A stretch of 64,000 nt of DNA from Cryptomeria japonica (Eukaryota > Streptophyta > Pinopsida > Cupressales > Cupressaceae), in the NCBI RefSeq assembly GCF_030272615.1, contig NC_081408.1, forward strand, positions 204,065,113 through 204,129,112. The letters run 5' to 3'. The notes below the pieces were generated by a model. The model was not told the origin of the DNA. It was given only the letters and a program-made list of their open reading frames with translations, and did not search any database. Both the position numbers and the translations under genes were made by a program. Shown here in pieces: positions 58,664 through 64,000 of this stretch (position 1 is its first letter; the number at the start of each line of letters is the position of its first letter).

Positions 58664-61519
58664 AATAGCATGAAGTATCTCTCACCAATCAGAGCCCTTG
58701 TCCTTGGTGGCCCACATAAATTTGTATGTACTAACTCTAGATGTCTTGAGGTATTATACTCTTTTGTTTTGCAACTCACTTTGATTTGCTTGCCTCTGAT
58801 GCATTCATCACAAAAGGAACTTTCTGGTTTATTTATTTGTGAAATATTTCTCACATACTGGTTTTTACTTATCTTCACTAGATTATAAAAATTCACATGA
58901 CCTAATCTTCGATGCCACAACCAACTTTCATCAACCTATCCCATCATGCATTGACACTCATAGCATTCCTTCAGATTGTAGACATTGCCATCTTTTCTCT
59001 TTCCTTTTGTCACAACCTAACCGGTATTCTTCTTTGTTATCTGACAACCGATATAGTCAAATGTGAACTTGTACCCTTTTTCACACATCTGACTTACACT
59101 CAATAGATTATGCTTTAGTCCTTCCATGCATTACACATCATGAGCCTTAAGCTTGCCATCAATATTCAATGTACCACAACCTTTAATCTTGTTGGAGGAG
59201 TTGTCCCCAAACCAAACAGAACCACCATTCTAATCATCAAGCTTGATAATATTTTTTTTGTCTCCAGTCATGTGATTTGAGCAGCCACTATCAACTACCC
59301 ATAAATTATTCCTTTCATCATGTAGAGAAATCTCCACAATCAAGCTTGACTCTATCTTGTTCTTCTCCTTCTCTATCCAAACTTGTTTGTCTTCTTTATT
59401 CTCCTCTTCTGTCATCTTGTGATCCGATTTAGTCTCTATAAACTGACCTAGTACTATTTTCTTTTTCTTGCTAGTCCTCAAGTTACAATGCCTTGATATG
59501 TGACCAAAATTTTGACACTTGTAACATTTTACATTAGCATTGAAAGATGTATCCAAAACATTCTTTTAGGACATCTACACATTTCTCCTATGCTCATAAC
59601 TCTTATGACCAAACTCATTGCAATTATAACAAGGGACATTTGTTCCTTGTAATGCAACAAATGAGTTTCTACTCTCAAAACTGGGGTTTACATTCATTTT
59701 CCTACAGTCTACCATTCTATGACCAAACTTATTACACTGGTGATAATAACCATGAAGGTTTGGAACATACCGGTTAGATTGTCTTGGTCATGCGAATGAC
59801 TACCTCATCGGGGGTATTCCTTTCATGTTGCTAACTCTGGTGAATCCTTCATGATCAACTCTTGCATTTCTCCTTCGATCTGCATGTCAGTACATTGAGT
59901 ATGGTCTCTGGTTCATTGATTATGTATACCAGTTTGTGTGATGGTTCTTTCCAACATCTGCATGTCTTGTTACCGATATCTTTGATTACTGCGAATGTCT
60001 TATTCTCTTCACCTTCATTTGAAGACGTAAATAGTATCTCCTTTTTGGATGTATCTTTTCTATTTGAACTTTGTCCCTCTTCAAATCCCAAGCCACCAGT
60101 ATCTTTAGATTGCTTCTTTGCTCAACATCTTGTCTAAAGCTTCAATGATGACTTCATATTTTCTTCTTACTTTCATCTCTACCTTCTCTCTAATTCCTTT
60201 CGGAGCTTGACAATTTCTTCTTCTAGGTTCTAATGCTCCTTCTCCTTATTACTCAAACTGGTACTAGTAGCTTCACAGATCCTCTTGGCCTCTTCCAATT
60301 GAATTTTTAGATCTACAATTGTTTTCTTGGATTCTTCAAGAGATTCTTCCAACATCTCTTGTTCTTTAGCTGCATCCTTTTTCACCTTCTTCAGATCTCT
60401 TCTTGGTTTCTTCAACTCTTCCAAGCCATTGATGAGCTTTGCTTCAAGATCTACTTATTATTCTTTCTCTTCCTCATCTCCTTCTTCAGATACCAGAATC
60501 TCCTGGGCCATGAAAAGGGTTGCATTGACTTCATCTTCACTGCAACAGTCATCTGAGACACTCTCCTCATCGATGGTGTCATTTTCATGTGTGTAAAGAT
60601 TGTTCTTCTTTCGATTGCCTCTTCTACCATGCTAGTAGACATTATTCTTCATGTCCTTACCAGATGATCTACTACCACTTGATTGATCATCTTGTTTCTA
60701 ATCACCATAGGCACATTTGACAACAAAATGTCCAATCTTTCCATAGTTGAAACATTTCAGGGGCAACTTGCCTTTGTATTTTCCTGAACTTGTCTTGAGT
60801 CTTTTGACAAAGTTCTCCATGATATCATCTGAGTCTTCACCGGTTCCATCATGAGCAGACACTTCTTTTTCTTTTCTTGATGTTTTGAAGGAAACTTCTT
60901 TCTTCATAGCCTCAGTACCGACAGTCCTCATTTCATAAGTAGTTAGGGAACCATAGAACTCATCCACTATAAAGAATTTCAGATCTTTTGCTTCTTCTTT
61001 TGCAGAAACCTTTGTATCATACTTAGGTGTGAGATATCTAAGTACTTTATTCACTACCACCTCATCGTTAATTTATTCTCCAAGCCCTCTAATGGTGTTT
61101 ATTGTTTCATCAATCCTTTGGAGATGGTCAGCAATCTTCTCTTCATTTCTCATCTTCGAACCCTGAAGTTGTTCTCTCAATGTTTGTCACTTGGCTTCCT
61201 TTACTTATCATCACCTTCAATTTTTTTCTGTAGCTTATCCCAAGTTTCTTTGGTAGATGAGGAGTGCATTACCTTAACAAACTCATTATCAGATAGCCCA
61301 CTAAGAATATAACCTTTTTTCCTTAGCTTTGTTCTCATATTCCTTCTTAGCATCTGGATCAGTAGGAGGATTATTAGGGACTGTATGCCCATTCACAACA
61401 TACGTCCAAACATCACAGCCTAGAGTGGACAAATAGGTTTCCATTCTTCTACTCCAAAAGGCATAGTTGACACCATCAAACATAGAAGCTTTTGAGGAGG
61501 CTAATTCATTTCTTGCCAT
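58664..61519 (-). pseudogene. Gag, protease and gag-pre-integrase of element G
   Basis: Minus strand from ATG 61519 (MARNELASSKASMFDGVNYA). Gag UBN2 to about 61060; zinc knuckle CFNYGKIGHFVVKC near 60750 (second Cys is Tyr); coiled coil 60140-60450; further knuckles near 59740, 59620 and 59520 (CYKCQNFGHISRHC intact); protease VVDSGCSNHMTGD near 59290; gag-pre-integrase MWHRRLGHVNFYN at 58920 and CDECIRGKQ. Several stops and frame changes. Its next part, the integrase, lies left of I at 49723. Confidence 0.88.
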
Positions 61520-61580
61520 TGTGAACACTTGATAGGATCCTACCCAAGCTAGAGAACGCTTTGACAAAACAGGGTACCTA

Positions 61581-61594
61581 GGTTTTGATACCAA
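61581..61594 (-). promoter_or_regulatory. Primer-binding site of element G
   Basis: On the minus strand TTGGTATCAAAACC, one base inside the 5' LTR, is a decayed TTGGTATCAGAGCC. Confidence 0.75.
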
Positions 61595-61595
61595 T

Positions 61596-63321
61596 TGTTG
61601 GACATAATGGATCACTAAGAGGGGGGTGAAACAATGATTTAAACAACTTTTACTTAATGAGATCTATATTGGTTCAATATGAAATAAATAAAATGCAAAC
61701 CAGTTACCAAAGAAATGCAAACAACATGTGTAGGAGAAATATCTATAAGATTAATACAACACATACATGAAGATGCAACACAAAGATGTACGAGAAAAAC
61801 CCAATGTGGGAAAAACCTCGGTGAGAATATCTATTGGAGATCTTCTACTCCAATCCAACCTCACAATGAAAAGATCTGATTACAAATTTTAGGGCACCAA
61901 CCCTTGATTTATGAGAACCAACTCAAAGGAACACCAAACCCTACACAATTTATAGGCTATAACGTAAAGGAACTACAACCCCTGCACTAAGCACCTACTC
62001 AGTGAAAAATAATATGAAAAATTAGATACACAAGTGAGAACCCTACTGCAAATAAATTTTTTGCAACCCTTCAAAGCCTTGCACTACTAGTTTCTATCTT
62101 ACCGGTTTGTAATAACTCAACACACACTGCAACTTAGCCTTTCTACTGGTTTTAACTCTTCTAAATCTTCTCTCCCTCTATTCTGCTTAATTCAACTCAC
62201 ACTTGGTCATTCTCAATCAGGTACTGCTTCTTTTAGTTTTTCACCTCTGTATTCTATGCTTACTCTACGAGTTTTTTCCTTACACCGGTTTGCCTTGATT
62301 TTCCTTACCGGTATAATCTTCACTCACAAACAATTTAGGTGTTTATCTATTTGGCTCTCATACAACAATTTCACTCTATTCTTTTCCCTTCAGCAACAAC
62401 ATCTATCTGTCTTAGGTTGTCCTATTTAAACTAAAGCTTTCCCGCCAAGAATTGATTCAAATAGAGAGTGAATAGGGTTTCTTCCACTGATCATGAGGCA
62501 CAAAAAATCAAATCACATCTCCATCCAAAGATTGATCACCTGCAATAAATCAATCAAGCTCCACCAATCTCGCCACTTCAAATATACATTTTCTAAATTT
62601 AGCAAATAGGACCCTGTCTATTGACCTGCATTTGTCAAATGCCATAAATGTCTCAATTGTTTCCTTTGACAAGTGAGTACAAAAATGGGATCGTCCTTCC
62701 TTGATCAACTCACCCAACTACTCCTTCAATCTGGTTCATGTCGTAAACTTCTCAATCAATCTGTGATTTTTCCAATCACATTAAATGTCAACCTACCACA
62801 CCTACCATGCCTTATCAATGCACAGACTGACCTATGCCTTTTTTCTAACTCGCATCCACTTGTCAGACACGTTGAAAATTGACCTACCGACATTGAGTCA
62901 ATTCATGCTCATTCATTCAACAAATTCTCATACCAGCACAAACCCTTACCGATAAAACCTTCTCTTGTTGCTACCAATAGGATATACTACACTAGTAGCT
63001 CAACTTCATATCTGGTGGTTTATGATCTCTTTGACACTCTACCTCTTCACTACAAACATTATCACAAACAAACAACCAGCCTACATACCGGTTACAACCT
63101 TCATGTTGGTTACAATTTTTCATGTCAGCACACAACTTCATATTAGCTCTTACCAGTGAAGTCACTGACAATATCAATACCCTCTTGTCTTCCATCATAC
63201 CAGTTGATATGCCTTCATGTTAATCTTCCTTATGTCGGTTCAATATTATTCATACCGGGTTGATATACCCTACTGGTAGCCTGCAATACCGGTTGACATC
63301 AATGACAACTCAATGCCAACA
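61596..63321 (-). repeat. 5' LTR of element G
   Basis: A 1726-bp LTR that on the plus strand runs TGTTGGACATAATGG to AATGCCAACA. It is similar in length and content to 43926-45652, and its reverse complement starts like I's LTR. Confidence 0.93.
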
Positions 63322-63326
63322 ATCCT

Positions 63327-64000
63327 TTGTGTACCAATTTGGCTTTATCCTAGACCACTACTCCATCTTCATTCAATTTGTTTCTGAATACCCACTTTCT
63401 GCCTATAACATTTTGTTTCTCCAATCTGGGCACCAATGACCATGTATTATTCTTCTCTATCTCATCAAGTTCTTCTTTCATTGTCTTGATCTTGTGTTCA
63501 TCTCCAAAGGCTTCTTTTGTTGTTATAGGATCAATGGTGGAGATCATACAAGAGTTTTCTCTTATCCCTCTTCTAGTTAACACACCTGTATTCTTGTCTC
63601 CAATAATATGATCGAGGATGTGATTGTGTTTGACATACCTTATAATAACATGATCTTGGTTTTTAGGTTCTTCTTCTTCTTCACTTTCTTCATCTTCTAT
63701 TGGACCTTCCTATTTCGGTTGAACTAGGGCTTCAATGTCCAGTTCTCCAACTTTTGGCTTTACCGGTTCCAGTTCCAAAATCAATGTGTAAGGTTCTTCT
63801 TGTTCCTTCTCTTTGATGGTTTCTTTATATTTTTCACTTCTTTTAATAAAACATCTGCTACCAAAATTTTTGAAGTAACTGACATTTGGTGATCAACTAT
63901 ACCAGTATTCATAGGGTGTTTTGTCCTTACCTCTTTTAACTAGTATCTGTTTCATTGTATAAATAGTTGTGTTGTCAACTTCTCTCCAAAATGTCTTAAC
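63327..64000 (-). pseudogene. Copia integrase C-terminus and start of RT of element F
   Basis: Minus-strand text from the window end leftward: FWREVDNTTIYTMKQ and TPYEYWY (after the integrase core), FGSRCFIKR, an acidic linker rich in Glu (63660-63720), then GVLTRRGIRENSCM, KTMKEELDEIEKNNTWSLVP and GRKWVFRNKLNEDG of the RT start. The last codons reach the G insertion at 63326 and continue in F at 43920. The frame 63350-63583 is the longest open part. The rest of F (gag, protease, 5' LTR) is beyond the window. Confidence 0.85.

Larger units (their letters stand above)
43926..63321 (-). mobile_element. Element G: copia (Sirevirus-like) element cut by H and I
   Basis: Minus strand, LTRs 43926-45652 and 61596-63321, duplication ATCCT at 43921-43925 and 63322-63326. 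Without H and I it is about 8.9 kb, matching its family member I. The 3' LTR terminus TGTTGG has become TTCTGG. Reading right to left: 5' LTR, primer site, gag, protease, gag-pre-integrase (58664-61519), then I, then integrase and RT (48279-49723), then H, then RT tail and RNase H (45893-46713), 3' LTR. It cuts F's RT. Confidence 0.93.

Noticed and set aside
1-64000. tRNA, rRNA, miRNA precursor or intact host gene
   Set aside because: No cloverleaf, rRNA core or intact non-element gene was recognised by eye. A tRNAscan or gene-model search could still find a weak one.

Overview
This window looks like intergenic DNA from a large-genome seed plant, probably a gymnosperm. That is inferred from wall-to-wall, deeply nested plant LTR retrotransposons with low GC, decayed CpG and no recognisable host gene, tRNA, rRNA or CRISPR array. 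The species cannot be named from the sequence. Nearly all coding sequence is retrotransposon-derived and carries stops or frameshifts, so most coding entries are pseudogenes. Element letters A to L are mine.

Layout. Positions 1-4540 are the 3' part of element D, a pol-less LTR element with one ~1090-codon ORF of unknown function. A gypsy-type LTR terminus (L) and unassigned DNA follow. A degenerate minus-strand coding-like stretch (7024-8058 and 14609-14838) is split by copia element C (8064-14603, minus strand, duplication TGATA). From about 15585 the host is a minus-strand Ty3/gypsy chromovirus, E. It has a very long candidate 3' LTR (15585-20681) containing solo LTR K (19634-20456, near-match TSD). 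Its chromodomain, integrase, RNase H, RT and protease remnants run from 20700 to 27597. Its integrase is cut by J (21760-25502, duplication GAAAT), a small element with three LTRs and two internal domains.

E is cut near 27598 by copia element F (minus strand), which runs off the right end. F's 3' LTR is cut by A (27924-41161). A is a non-autonomous relative of D, and its gag-like ORF is cut by copia element B (29775-36458). F's RT is cut by G (43926-63321, minus strand, duplication ATCCT). G is cut by solo LTR H (46719-48273, duplication ATGAC) and by I (49729-58658, plus strand, duplication CAATG), a member of G's own family in the opposite orientation. The nest is four levels deep on two branches: E>F>A>B and E>F>G>H or I.

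A, B, C, D, F, G and I share Sirevirus (SIRE/Maximus copia) hallmarks. These are a TTGGTATCAGAGC-like primer-binding site where the 5' LTR is in the window, several GGGGGAGA polypurine tracts before the 3' LTR, TGTTGG LTR starts, and a TGATTCAC-polyC-TCTCAG motif near the LTR end where that end is in view. The most unusual content is the A/D group: no protease, integrase, RT or RNase H, a zinc-knuckle protein that lacks the usual capsid-like N-terminus (seen in A), and a ~1100-codon second ORF conserved between two diverged copies. The three-LTR element J is the second most unusual.
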